From Guillardia theta CCMP2712 (taxonomy: Eukaryota > Cryptophyceae > Pyrenomonadales > Geminigeraceae), in NCBI RefSeq assembly GCF_000315625.1, contig NW_005434665.1:1-56766 (forward strand): a stretch of DNA of 56,766 nt, read 5' to 3'. The position numbers and the translations under genes are program-made. Below are positions 44,822-55,142 of the stretch, one piece after another (the first letter of the stretch is position 1; each line of letters starts with the position of its first letter). The notes under the pieces are model-generated. The model ran no database searches. It saw only the letters and a program-made list of their open reading frames with translations, and had not been told where the DNA came from.

Positions 44822-46648
44822 GGAAGAGACCGTTTGGAACTCCTTCCGTCACGCACGTGGGAGCTAAGTCCAAAACCTTGATGAATGAAAGAGTGAGGTA
44901 AAACGGAGGAGAAGGAGGAGAGGAGAGGAGAGGCAGAGGCAGAGGTAGAGGCAGAGGCAGAGGCAGAGGCAGAGGCAGAGGCAGAGGCAGAGGCAGAGGC
45001 AGAGGCAGAGGCAGAGGCAGAGGCAGAGGCAGAGGCAGAGGCAGAGGCAGAGGCAGAGGCAGAGGTAGAGGCAGAGGCAGAGGCAGAGGCAGAGGCAGAG
45101 GCAGAGGCAGAGGCAGAGGCAGAGGCAGAGGCAGAGGCAGAGGCAGAGGCAGAGGCAGAGGCAGAGGCAGAGGCAGAGGCAGAGGCAGAGGCAGAGGGAG
45201 GAGGGGGGAGGGTAGGAGGCAGGAGGCACAAGATTATGAGGAGGAAGAAGGGAGGAGGATTCAGTTAAGATAGCTCTATTTTCACCTCCTTTGTCAGCCT
45301 TGCAACCCTGATGATGTGAGTCAACAACAGTGAATGTCGCCAGCGCGCTCCCTCCTCCCCTTCCCTCCTCTGCTCTCCTCCTCCCCCCCGCCCTCGGAAC
45401 CCCCACCTGCTCTACCTCGTGCTCTCTTTCTTTGTGAACGCAATTGCGGCAGCAACAGCGTAAACCCCCGCGATCCCCGTCAAGAAAGTAGAAGTTCTGC
45501 CAAGGCGTAAGAAGATTCTCAGAGCAATGAAACATGGATAGATTCTGAATCTCTTTCCCCCCCTCCTCCTCATCCTCTTCTCTCTTCTCTTCTCTCTCCC
45601 CCCATCTTCTCCCCTCTCCTCTTTCCTTGCTCTTCTCCTCCCCTCTCTTTCCTCACCTCAACGACTTTCCTGGAGGTTTTGACATTCTGAGAGCAGCACT
45701 GATGTAAGCTTCAGACTTGTCCAAATATTCTTGCTGCTCAGAACGAATCAAGAACCAAGCCATGATGTTGACAACATAGAACAACAGAACAAGATGTAAA
45801 GGGAGAAGCAGAGAGTGAGAAGGAGGAGGAGGAGAGAGAAAAAAGTGAGGAGGAGGAGACGGAGCAGGATGAAAGGCTGAATCTCACCTTCTGCGAGACG
45901 AGGGGACAAGTCGTCGTTGCAAGTCTCCAGTACATATAAGCAACACCAGCAGCACCTGCAAGGAAATGAAATGAGAGAGACAAAACATTCATCAGAAGCA
46001 TCACGATCATCAAAATCTGCATCGTCGTCATCACCATCACCATTATCCTCACTTCTATCACCACCACTCACAACAACTTCTCGTTCATCATCGTCATCAA
46101 TAGCAGTAGCTGCTGCACAGGCAGCAGAGGCAGAAGCAGAGGTAGCAGCAGCAGCAGCACCTGTATAAACACTTGGGTCTTTCATCTCCAACTGAAATCA
46201 AAGCATCATTTCCATCATCTAATTTTGCTCCTCTCACCAACTCACACCGCTCTCCCCACCCTTCACTTTTCAGCATGTTCTCACCCTGGTCTCCTTGCTC
46301 TCCTCTTCCTCGTTCTTCTTTCTATCTCCCTCGTTGCCCTCTCCCACCCATCCTTCCCTCCTCCCCTCCCCTCCCCTCCCACGCTGAGCGATCACCTCCC
46401 TCACCGCTGCTCGGGTCGGATAATATTTTTCCATCATGCTCGGGATCTTTGAGAGTTCTTCCGCGAACATTTTCTGGCAAACGCTGGAGTCTGCAGCAGT
46501 CGTCGATGAAGATGGCAAAAGACCAGGAAGTCACTGAACCTGTTGGGAGAGAAGGCAGCCATGTAGGAGGGTGAAATCGAAGGCTCGCAGCTTCACCTGA
46601 CATCCTGAATTCCATCTCATCGTAAGAAATGATTCTGACTTGCTCCAT
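40861..46648 (-). CDS. LanC-like protein (LANCL family), 21 exons
   Basis: Exons in transcript order: 46597-46648, 46405-46490, 46161-46191, 45888-45955, 45657-45733, 45416-45496, 45286-45307, 44831-44876, 44368-44441, 44254-44291, 42902-42954, 42608-42655, 42277-42342, 42022-42054, 41864-41922, 41684-41704, 41518-41547, 41388-41464, 41157-41206, 40969-41011, 40861-40927. All phases agree; 1122 nt, 373 residues (human LANCL1 399). Family motifs appear in order: DPSVYTGAAGVAYMYWRL, TFLTGIAGVYAVAAA, PNELLYGRCGYL, PLMWEWHDKKYFGAAHGLCG, SQFESGNLPSSMGN, LVHWCHGAPG, GLLKKGFGICHGVAGN and TPDRPCSLFEGFAG. The zinc ligands (Cys of WCHG, Cys-His of ICHG) are present. LANCL proteins use glutathione to remove dehydroamino acids. 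The assembly gap lies in the intron 42955-44253, and the intron 42656-42901 has a GC donor. Confidence 0.9.
42114..42275. repeat. Intronic (gag)/(gagcag) repeat
   Basis: Runs of gaggag and gagcag units. It lies in the LanC intron 42055-42276, so the transcript reads a CTC/CTGCTC pyrimidine-rich tract. It yields spurious Glu- or Leu-rich ORFs. Confidence 0.8.
42732..42797. repeat. 7-bp tandem repeat (agcaggg), about 9 units
   Basis: A perfect heptamer array inside the LanC intron with the GC donor (42656-42901). Confidence 0.85.
43349..44222. other. Assembly gap (874 N)
   Basis: A run of undetermined bases. Flanking LanC exons (ending at 44254 and starting at 42954) join directly in phase and match family sequence across the join, so the gap probably removes intron only. 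Its size may be an estimate. Confidence 0.98.
44488..44820. repeat. Intronic (ATC)n, (CAG)n and mixed trinucleotide repeats
   Basis: A (cat)n run covers about 44488-44576, a second shorter one 44737-44766, and a (cag)n run about 44767-44820; cag-rich sequence lies between. All are inside the LanC intron 44442-44830. Confidence 0.88.
44928..45196. repeat. Hexanucleotide array (ggcaga)n, about 44 units
   Basis: Almost perfect for 265 bp, with only two visible ggtaga variants (about 44945 and 45064). It lies in the LanC intron 44877-45285 (sense strand TCTGCC). It encodes Arg-Gly or Leu-Cys noise in other frames. Confidence 0.93.
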
Positions 46649-47066
46649 CGCTCCAGCGTGCCCCTCTCTGCCTTCCTCTTTCCCTCTCCCCCTAGTCAAT
46701 CCGTTCTTGTCGCATTCCCATGATTTCCCAGTTTTCGTTTCTCCATCTTCTCCTCTCATCCCTGTCCTCCTCGCTTCTGCTCTCCATCTCTTCTTGTGTA
46801 TCCACCCTTCCTCTTCTTCTCCTCGTCCACCACCACCACCACCACCACCACCACCACCACCTCCTCCTCCTCCTCCTCCTCCTCCACCACCACAACCTCC
46901 TCCTCCTCCTCCTCCTCCTCCTTTTCACTAACGCGTTCATAGTGCTAGTTTGTCTTAGAGGGTCGCACCTCCAGGTACCGGTATTTTGACAGTCAAAAGG
47001 AGGGGTGATGATATTGGACATATGAAGAGCGGGTAGGCACAAATAAGGGAAGATGGAGGGAGAGGA
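46649..47066. promoter_or_regulatory. Bidirectional spacer with (CAC)n(CTC)n tract
   Basis: 418 bp between the divergent starts of the LanC-like and SNM1 genes. 46829-46921 is a cac run followed by ctc runs. A promoter role is inferred from position. Confidence 0.45.
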
Positions 47067-49271
47067 ATGAACAAGGAGAGGAGGGGGAAGGAGGTGGCAG
47101 GGCTAGAGGGGAGGGTACTGGTCGACGGCTTCAAGTATGCAGACAAGCAGGTAGAGGCCTTCTTTCTCTCCCACTTCCATGGCGATCACTACGACGGCCT
47201 CTCGGAGAACTTCGATGGTCCCGGGAGGATCTACTGTACCAAGACTACAGGGGACCTGGTGGTTCAAGAGCTGAAGGTCAGGAAGGAACTGGTCGTGTGC
47301 TATGAGTATGGAGAATCTGCGCATGTATGTGGAGCTAAGGTCACCTTCCTGGACGCGAATCATTGTCCAGGAGCTGCGCTTTTGCTATTTGAGTTGGAAG
47401 ACGGTACGGTTCACTTACACACAGGGGACATGCGATATGACAAGAAGATGAAGGAGTATCCTGAGCTTGTCTGTAGGAGAGGGCTCATCGACCGCGTGTA
47501 CTTGGATACTACTTACTGCCATCCCAAGCACGTGTTTCCTGGACAAGACAAGTCCATCGACATCATTGCGTCAGACGTGGTGGAGTTCTTGCAGAAGGGA
47601 AGCACGCAGGATGAGCAAGAAGCAATCGATGGAGCACAAGAGAATCGAGATGGAGATGATCCAAGTCGTCGTCTTGTTCTTCTCAGTGCATACAAGATTG
47701 GCAAAGAGCGCGTGATATGCGAGGTTGCTCGAAGAGCCAAGGCGAAAGTTTACGTCGATGAAGCCAAAATGCGTGTGATGAGATGTTTGAGAATGTCTGA
47801 AGAAGATCTCTCTGTCTTCACCTGCAACATGAGGGAGAGTCAAATTCACATCTGCAGGTAATTGATTGGTTCCTTTCCTCTCCTCTTTCTTCGCGCTTTC
47901 CTTCGCTACCTTGCCCTAGGTTGATGTGATTAACAGGATGGGATTTGCGGGGGATATTTGGCCATTTTTCCGTCCAAACTTTGTGAATATCGAGCGGTAC
48001 ATCAAAGACAACGATCTTCCCTTCACTTCCTGCATGGCATTCATTCCCACGGTGAGCAAATGCAGAGAAAGGAGATATGTGGCTCGAGGTTCACAGAGAA
48101 ATACAAGGTTGAAAATAAGAATGGTACGCTCGATGAGAGGAGTTGATATCGTTAGACGAGGATTGTATTGATTTCAGCCTCCACCCTCACGTCAACCCCA
48201 ATGTTGAGATTCGTTGACAGGGTTGGGCTGATAGCAGCAACTACAACAAGAAGAATTCGTTGCAATTCAAGGGGAACTTTTCTGTCAAGTGTGTCCCATA
48301 CAGCGAGCACTCAAATTACAATGAACTCGTCGAATTTGTTGAATTCCTAAGGTCTAGCATTATCAGTATTCCTCCTCCATCACTCTCCTCCTCCTCCTCC
48401 TCCTCACTCTCCTCCTCCTCCTCCCTCTGCTCCTTCTCCTCTTCCTCTTCCTCCTCCTCCTCCTCCTCCTCCTCCTCCTCCTCCTCGCCTCCTCCTCCTC
48501 GCCTCCTTTTTTCCCCCCCCCCCCCCCCCTCTCCCCCCCCCCTCTTCTCAACCTCCACCTTTTCTCTCCCTCCTCCTCGTCCTCGTCCTCGTCCTCCTCG
48601 TCCTCGCCCTCCTCCTCCTTTCCTCTCTCATCTTTCTTCATCCCTGCACCAACATCCTTGCACGTGTATTCTTCTGCTGACCTCCTCAACAGACCGAGGA
48701 ACGTGTTCCCAACCGTCTTCACTGATGAGAAGGTGAGAAGAGGAGGAGGAATCGCCTGCTGGTTCTCCTTATATCTTCTCAGGCACGCCGGACAATGATC
48801 TCCAGGTTCTCTCGCTATGTCGACAGCAACGCCGTGAAGAAAGCGTTCGTCACCTCGATGTTTGCGGGAGCTGGAGGCAAAGTCAAGGACGAGAGCGGGA
48901 AGGGGAAGGAGGACAGGGGGAAGAAGGAGGTGAAGAGAGCAGCGAACCGGGTGAAGGAGGAGAGATCGGAAGGGAGGAGACTCACGTTGGTCAAGGAGGA
49001 GGCAGTTTTTAGCAGTTGCGACGTGATTGACTTGTGCGGCGACGACTCGTCCAGTGGAGGGGAGGAGATGAAGGTCAGTGAGGTGAAGGTGGAGGTGAAG
49101 GAAGAGGAGGGGGTGGGGGAGGGGGAGGGGGAGGGAGATGCTGTCAAGCGAAGCGACGGAGCAAGAGGGTCGAGGAAGAGACTACAAGTAATCGACGTGC
49201 CTGAGAAGAAGAAGCAGAAGCAACAGCAGACGCTGTCTACCTTCTTCTCACCTGCTGGAGTGAGGGATTGA
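47067..49271 (+). CDS. SNM1/PSO2-family DNA cross-link repair nuclease (MBL/beta-CASP)
   Basis: Exons 47067-47857, 47937-48051, 48221-48351, 48693-48732 and 48783-49271 join to 521 residues. Metallo-beta-lactamase motifs: FFLSHFHGDHYDGL (HxHxDH), LDANHCPGAALLLF, HLHTGDMRYD and LDTTYCHPKHVFP. The beta-CASP part includes VPYSEHSNYNELVEF and FPTVF, as in SNM1A/PSO2. The family is a 5'-3' exonuclease acting on interstrand cross-links in the nucleus. The C-terminal tail is unusual: CDVIDLCGDDSSS looks like a SUMO-interacting motif, and the last residues QQTLSTFFSPAG fit a PIP box (QxxLxxFF). The N-terminus is short, without the UBZ finger of SNM1A; an earlier exon is not excluded. The intron 48352-48692 contains a long CTC microsatellite. 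Confidence 0.93.
48386..48545. repeat. Intronic (CTC)n and poly-C tract
   Basis: A (ctc)/(tcc) run followed by poly-C stretches at 48512-48542, inside the SNM1 intron; pyrimidine-rich on the sense strand. Confidence 0.85.
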
Positions 49272-49538
49272 AGGTGCTGTTACTGCAGCAAGGAAGTGCA
49301 TGAGGGAGGGGGAGGAGATTCGTTGTATACAACAATTTATTCATTTTCATCGAAATCTTTCGAAGAAGGCAAGAAAACTTCTACCTCCCATGCTGTTAAC
49401 TCCCCAGCATCCTCCCCTCCCTCTTGCTTCCTCCAGCTCTCGCTCCGCCTCGATTACTTCCTGCCACATATTTACATCCTCCTCTCGACGTCTCCTCCTC
49501 CCCCTTCAGAAACAAGAGAGACGGCAGGGAGAGGAGCG
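49272..49538. other. Convergent 3' spacer
   Basis: Between the SNM1 and MED4 stops. CT-rich; nothing else seen. Confidence 0.35.
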
Positions 49539-50513
49539 TCAGTCTTCGGGGGTGATGACCACAGGATCGCCGGGGCGCCACATGGCGGGCATCTCCGGCA
49601 TGGTCACAGCACAGTTGAAGTTCTCGTCGAGGTCCCCGAGCACTTGAATGTTCTTCTCCTTCCACGAGCTCTCCTTGATGCACATGGAGAAGGGCTGGAT
49701 CACGAACTGCTTCTTGCGGGGCCTCGCAGGCTCCTTCATCACCTCGTCCTCCTTGTCCTCCGCGTCGGCTTCACTCTTCTCCTGCTCGGCGTCCTGCAGC
49801 GGGTAATTCCAGATCTTGAGCATCTTCTCCTCCATCTCATCCTCGGGCGACTGTCGCTTCCCCAGGTTGGTGTCCACCTGGCTGGCTGCCATCGCCTCCG
49901 ACAAGTCCAGCTGTATCACTGCCGAGCTGCTCTGAACCGGCTCTCGCTCCACCCGTTTCGGCCGAACGGCGGAGAAAAGGCGACTGCGGGCCATGACATC
50001 GGAGTGAGGAGCGGGAGGAAGCGCTCCGACGAGAGGCGTGTTGGGCTCCCAGCCCTCCTGCGCCGAGGAGGTGTAGCTGATGACATGCGCGTACTTGATC
50101 AGATCCTCCACCTCCACTTCCACCACCCTCTCAGTGTTCGAAGAAGTCTTAAGGGCCTCCTGCAGGACCCCAGCTGCATCCTTGAGGCTTCGACCGAACG
50201 TCTTGAGCGCTGCATCGCTGTCATCGATCTTGGACTTGACATCGTCGATCTTCTTCTTCACTTCGACAATCTTGTTCAGCTCCGCGACGTTTTCTCGCAG
50301 CTCCACCTGGAACGAGCAGAGCAAGTGGAGGAGCCCGTCGCGCTGATTCGTGAGCGACTCAAATTTCTCCACTTCTTCCTTGGCTGTCTTCGACGTGTGC
50401 TGCAGGTTTCGGAAGATTTCTTTGGCCACATCTCTCATCTTCGTCAAGTTTGAAACAGCACGAGCCTTTAGGTTAGTTCTAACGTTCTGTAGCGCGCTAG
50501 GTTGTCCCGACAT
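49539..50513 (-). CDS. MED4: Mediator complex subunit 4
   Basis: A single-exon gene of 324 residues (MSGQPSALQNVRTNLKARAV). The central MED4 signature is clear: VEVEDLIKYAHVISYTSSAQ, EGWEPNTPLVGALPPAPHSD and MARSRLF. The N-terminal third is a coiled coil (ELNKIVEVKKKIDDVKSKI), the region that pairs with MED7/MED9 in the Mediator middle module. The C-terminal 150 residues are an acidic, lineage-specific extension ending in a proline-rich segment (EMPAMWRPGDPVVI). It acts in RNA polymerase II transcription in the nucleus. It is one of few intronless genes here. Confidence 0.93.
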   Translation of the reverse strand: MSGQPSALQNVRTNLKARAVSNLTKMRDVAKEIFRNLQHTSKTAKEEVEKFESLTNQRDGLLHLLCSFQVELRENVAELNKIVEVKKKIDDVKSKIDDSDAALKTFGRSLKDAAGVLQEALKTSSNTERVVEVEVEDLIKYAHVISYTSSAQEGWEPNTPLVGALPPAPHSDVMARSRLFSAVRPKRVEREPVQSSSAVIQLDLSEAMAASQVDTNLGKRQSPEDEMEEKMLKIWNYPLQDAEQEKSEADAEDKEDEVMKEPARPRKKQFVIQPFSMCIKESSWKEKNIQVLGDLDENFNCAVTMPEMPAMWRPGDPVVITPED

Positions 50514-51594
50514 CGTAACGAATGTCTCAGGAAAAACAAGTTCTAGGCTTATGAAAAACTATCAGATCTGATCGGACTGTTAACGAAGGATTCAAGCGCT
50601 CGGTAGCAAGATCCTCAGGAAGAGCGCATCCGGATCAGAATCAAATGCTCCTGCCTCCCCGATCTCAACGTCCAGTCGGTCCCAAGCTCACAAGAACATC
50701 CGGATAACACCGAGCACCTTCAACACACACCAACTTCACGGCTCGAAGCTTCACAAGGCATGGATCATGTGCAGCTCGTTCTTCTCACCCAAGACACTCC
50801 AATCCAAGCTCCCTCTGTCAACTGAGAAGTGAAGTGTCAGCAACACTCATGATGTAAGTGTGTAAACAAAAGTTGTTTGTACAATGAAAGAGAAAGTCAA
50901 ACTAAGCATGCAACCGAAAGTTTGGTCAAGAACAGAGATCATGCATTCTCCAACAATCCTCGAATGTTTACAGAACATATGGGGCGCGGGGGATACCACT
51001 CATGCAAAATCGTTCAAATTTACAACGGCAAGGACATGGACAGAAGAATAGGAGAAGAAGCCAAAAACATGTTTCACAAGAAGGAACCATGATAAGCAAG
51101 AGATAGAGAACACATACCAAGGATGAAAAACTGATAGCAGTCAAAATATCTAACGTGAAACTCAGGTTGGTCTTAACAAGCAATTAGCTTTTGATGAGAG
51201 ATATTTTCCATGTGGATGAACACAAGGACACAAATATGATTGATAACGCATATTTTTTTGTGTTTGCACTGAGATTTTACATCAGGTCCATGACAAGATC
51301 TCTCTGGGTCCCAAGAAAGGTTGCCAACACATTCAAGGCAGGATGAAGTCGGTACCAAGCATCTTCAGTGCAAAGCAGAGATCGAGCATCTATCAAAGAA
51401 AGCGAGCGAGCGGGTCAGGAGGAAGGCCAGTCACGTCATGGAAGTGGAAGGAGGGGGAGGGGGAGCGGCAGCGGTCGCATGAGGAGGCAAAGATTGAGGA
51501 ACCGCCGCTGCCGCCATCGGACGCGGCTGAGGGGCGGCGCGAGCAGAAGCTCAATAACGCGGAATAACGTTTGTAACGTCATATAACGGTTAAT
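50514..51594. other. Gene-free region
   Basis: AT-richer sequence upstream of MED4, with only short frames and no supported gene. A purine-rich stretch at 51400-51480 leads into the GC island. Confidence 0.45.
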
Positions 51595-51985
51595 TTTGAA
51601 ACGGAGACTTGCCAGTGTGGCACTCAGTGACTGCCGCCCGTCGCGGGCCCGGCCGCCGGGCACACAGGCTGCTGGCAGTGCGGCGGCACTGCCGCAGTGC
51701 GGCACCGCGGTACTGACCTAACTTCCTAGGCGGCCCGGACTCCGGTGGTCCGACGGCGTACTACCGTGTACTTTGTCAGTCACGAAAAATCGTGTACACG
51801 GTGGCTAGGTGCGGTCCCGGCCGGGCCGGAGCCCGGCCCGCGGCCCGGCCGCCCGGCCTGTCACACGGAGGCTCAGAGTCACCGACGCGTTCCTGCAGGG
51901 ACTCCGACTCGCGGCCGTCGGCGGCGACCCGGCAGTGGCGGGGGCCGCCGGGCGCGGCGAACCGTTGCCCGGCCGGGCGGTAAGT
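51595..51985. repeat. GC-rich island 3
   Basis: Starts after repeated taacg words (gcggaataacgtttgtaacg, 51559). Dense in ggcc/ccgg and cagtg words, including gggcccggccgccg as in island 1 and ttgccagtg as at 7067. It ends at cgttacaataagaaactgatg. No gene. Confidence 0.6.
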
Positions 51986-52605
51986 TCGTTACAATAAGAA
52001 ACTGATGTAACGCTCCTTTCCGTTGCAACATGGGAGTCATGGACGGGGTCATCTTAATGAGGGGTCCTTTGACTTGATATGAAGCTTTTCTGTGGGGTGG
52101 GGGTTAACATCTGTAGGGGTAGGGGTTCCTCTTGCCGATCGGTTGAAAATGCTCGATCGAATTTCCAATGAGCATCTTCAGCAGCTGCTTCAACTTCGCC
52201 TTCCTCTTTCCTCGTCTCGTCCTCCCTTGCACACATACACACTCCTCAACCCGATCCTTCTTGACATCTCTACGTCCCCCGTTGCATTGTCATGTGCTCC
52301 CTGGACGCTTTTTTTCAGTCTTGGTACTCTTTTCTTGCTCACAAAAACCTCTATTTCCCTGCTCCATATGCCCCTCATGCTCTCAATAGCAACATAACCG
52401 AATATAGCATCTTCTATCTCTTTGCCCCTCCTTTTCATCATCTCACTGGCAACATACACTGGAGCACTATTCATTTTAGCTTTCCTGCCAACTTTCTCCA
52501 GCACAAGAGAAAAATTGTGAAAATGTGTTTGTATACTAAACTGATGGCAGAGCTCGTCCTCTCGATGAACCTACCGCTCAAGAATTAGACTTGATAGCGC
52601 GAAAC
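51986..52605. promoter_or_regulatory. Upstream region with G-run tract
   Basis: 52086-52128 contains ggggtgggggtt and ggggtaggggtt, comparable to tracts next to other gene starts. The rest is CT-rich up to the ATG at 52606. No gene. Confidence 0.35.
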
Positions 52606-53579
52606 ATGTCCTCTCGTGGTAGAACTCAACCAAAAGAAAAGCACAAGGTAGAGGAGCGGGAGCGAGGGTTCGAAGTTCGTTCTGCGCCAGGTCAGACTTT
52701 GCCCTTGCTGAGGGTGTGGAGATGTGGAAAGTGTTTTGACTGCTGTAAACAGCTCCTCTGCCTCGTTACGATGCTCTCCGCGACACAAACTTGCGGCAAT
52801 ACTTCGAATCCAAGACAGTGCAGAAGTACTTGCAGAAGATGGGATGGGTAGACAAGGAGGGAAAGATTGTCGATCTTGACAAATTCCGGTGAGGGTGTGG
52901 ACACATGTTGGCTGGTAGTCGCTGAGAGAGATGGCAGGGGAAAACTTAACATAATCGAACAAGAGTTCAAGTATGCAGAGAAAACTGAGTTCTGGCGGCT
53001 GAAGGAGGAGGAGGAGATGCGTCGAACTCACCAGGCGAGGAGGGAGCGAGCGCTAGAGGAGGCGAAGAAGTTGGAGAGAGCCAACAGAATCCGAGAGGAG
53101 AACAGGATACGACGAGGAATAATCTCCGCTGTCAAGAACCAATCTTCGCACGAGCTCAAGAAGCTGACCCACGACATGTCAGTCATCTTCCTCCTCCTCC
53201 ACCTCCCCTCCTCCTCCACCACCACCACCACCTCCTCCTCCTCCTCATCATCATCATCATCACCATCTTTCCTCCCCTCTCCTCGCTCCATGTCCCTTCG
53301 TCCGTTCCTCTTTTTGACCCTCTTCCTCCTCTCCTTCTCTGCTTCTCTCCTCCTCCTCTGCCTTCTCTTTCTGATTCTCTCTTCTATCACAGCGGGAAGA
53401 CCAAGGTTGTTGAGAGCGGCAAGGACGAGCAGGAGAAGGAGGGAAGGAGGGAGCAGGAGCAGGAGAAGGAGAAGGAGGGATATGACGAGGACTTCTCGCC
53501 AGAGGAAGACGTCCACGAGGACACGGAGGAGGCAGACGAGGCTGGCGGATTCTTTGTTACTCAGCATCCGGGTGACTGA
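52606..53579 (+). CDS. Conserved-looking coiled-coil protein, possibly flagellar
   Basis: Exons 52606-52678, 52753-52888, 52938-53177 and 53393-53579 agree in phase (211 residues). Sequence order: a basic N-terminus (MSSRGRTQPKEKHKVEERE), a motif PPLPRYDALRDTNLRQYFES then TVQKYLQKMGWVDKEGKIVD, a long charged helix (FWRLKEEEEMRRTHQARRER) and an acidic end YDEDFSPEEDVHEDTEE. The short motif plus Arg/Glu helix recalls axonemal coiled-coil proteins, but I cannot name the family. The intron 53178-53392 is CTC/CTT-rich. Confidence 0.65.
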
Positions 53580-53741
53580 ACGGAGAGAGAGAGGGAGGAG
53601 GAGGAGAAGCAGCAGCAGCAGCAGCTGAAGGAAGAGCAGGAGCGGAAGGAGGGGAGGAGGTGCGGAAAGAATCAACTAGTTTTAATTGACGTATCTTCAC
53701 CTCTTTCCCCCGCCATCTCCGTCGCCTGCAGTCGCTGCTTC
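53580..53741. other. Convergent 3' spacer
   Basis: Purine-rich then CT-rich sequence between two converging genes; nothing else seen. Confidence 0.3.
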
Positions 53742-54188
53742 CTACCCACCTCCTGCAACTCCAAGGCCGAAGGACCCGTCTTGCTTCCCTTGACCAAGGG
53801 GGACGAATCTTGAGGATGGATTAGCACGGTACCTCAGAGCAAGTTTACAACCTCTTCGTCCTCCTCCTCTGCTCTGCTCCTGTTTCAGACTCACACTCCT
53901 CGTCAAGCGCTGTACTGCCTCCACCTGTTGTCATGCTCAGAAATACCTCCTTGCTGTCCTCCTCCTCCTCCTCTCCGCAGCCCCACCCCCTTCCGTCTCT
54001 CCCTCCTGCCACAATCCTCCTCCTCCTCCTCATTGTCATCGTCTTCCTCCTGCTCCTCCTCCTCGTACCCCATCTGACGTCCGAACTTGAAGTCGCTCCT
54101 CCTCCGCATCCAACTCATTGGGGATCACGTTGGCAATGATGGGAATCTGTGGAAGCGATGAGAGATGTAGATGATAAGCGAGAAAACA

Positions 54189-54220
<32 letters not shown>

Positions 54221-54793
54221 AGCCAGGACGAGGACGAGGAGCAGGAGCAGGAGCAGGACGAGGACGAGGAGGAGGAGAGCAAGTAGTAGTAGTAGGAGGA
54301 GGAGGAGAGCAAGTAGGAGGAGGAGGACGAGGAGAGCGAGGAGGACGAGGAGGACTCACAGGAAATTGGTCGAGCTCAGAGAGGACCAAGAATTTGTCTT
54401 GAAAAGAGCCCAGCTGTGTCGCCTGCACCTCAACCTCGATGCTCACGCTCATGCCCGCGGCGATCTGACAGGGTGAGTAGAGGACGGACACCTGAGATAA
54501 GGAAATCAAACACGAGGAGAGGAGAGGAGAGGAGAGGAGAGGAGAGGAGAGGAGAGGAGAGGGAGAGGGGAGGGGAGGGGAGGAGAGGAGAGGAGATATG
54601 AGAGGAGCAAAGGAGGAGAGGAGGGGACGAGGAAGGGGGATGCAGATGCTCTACATTCGAGCTGCTTGGCTGGCGAATGCGGAAGCGAGAGAAATCAACT
54701 CCCGTGTTGACAACTGTCAACCTCGACCTGCTCTGAATCAGACATCCCTCCTGCTCCATCCCCTTCCCCCCATCACAAGACTCCTCCTCATCT

Positions 54794-54837
<44 letters not shown>

Positions 54838-55049
54838 ATCTTCGTCCTCGTCCTCGTCCTCGTCCTCCCCTCCTCTCTTGCCGTCCTTCCTCCCTTCCCT
54901 CTCCTCTTTCCTCTCTTCTCTCCCCTCTCCTTCCTTTCACCTGTACACGTAGCCTGCATAAAGATCTCCAAAGTCGACGAGGCCTGAGAAAATGCTTAGG
55001 GGTGAAGAAGAGTGTTGGAGGTCGAAAAGAGACAGAACAAAGCAAAACC

Positions 55050-55142
<93 letters not shown>

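Noticed and set aside
44375-45535. Poly-Met, Ser-Ala and Leu-Cys repeat frames
   Set aside because: Products of (ATC), (CAG) and hexanucleotide repeats lying in introns of the LanC-like gene.
49296-50453. 385-codon plus-strand frame
   Set aside because: It is antisense to MED4 and shows no family; MED4 on the minus strand is unambiguous.
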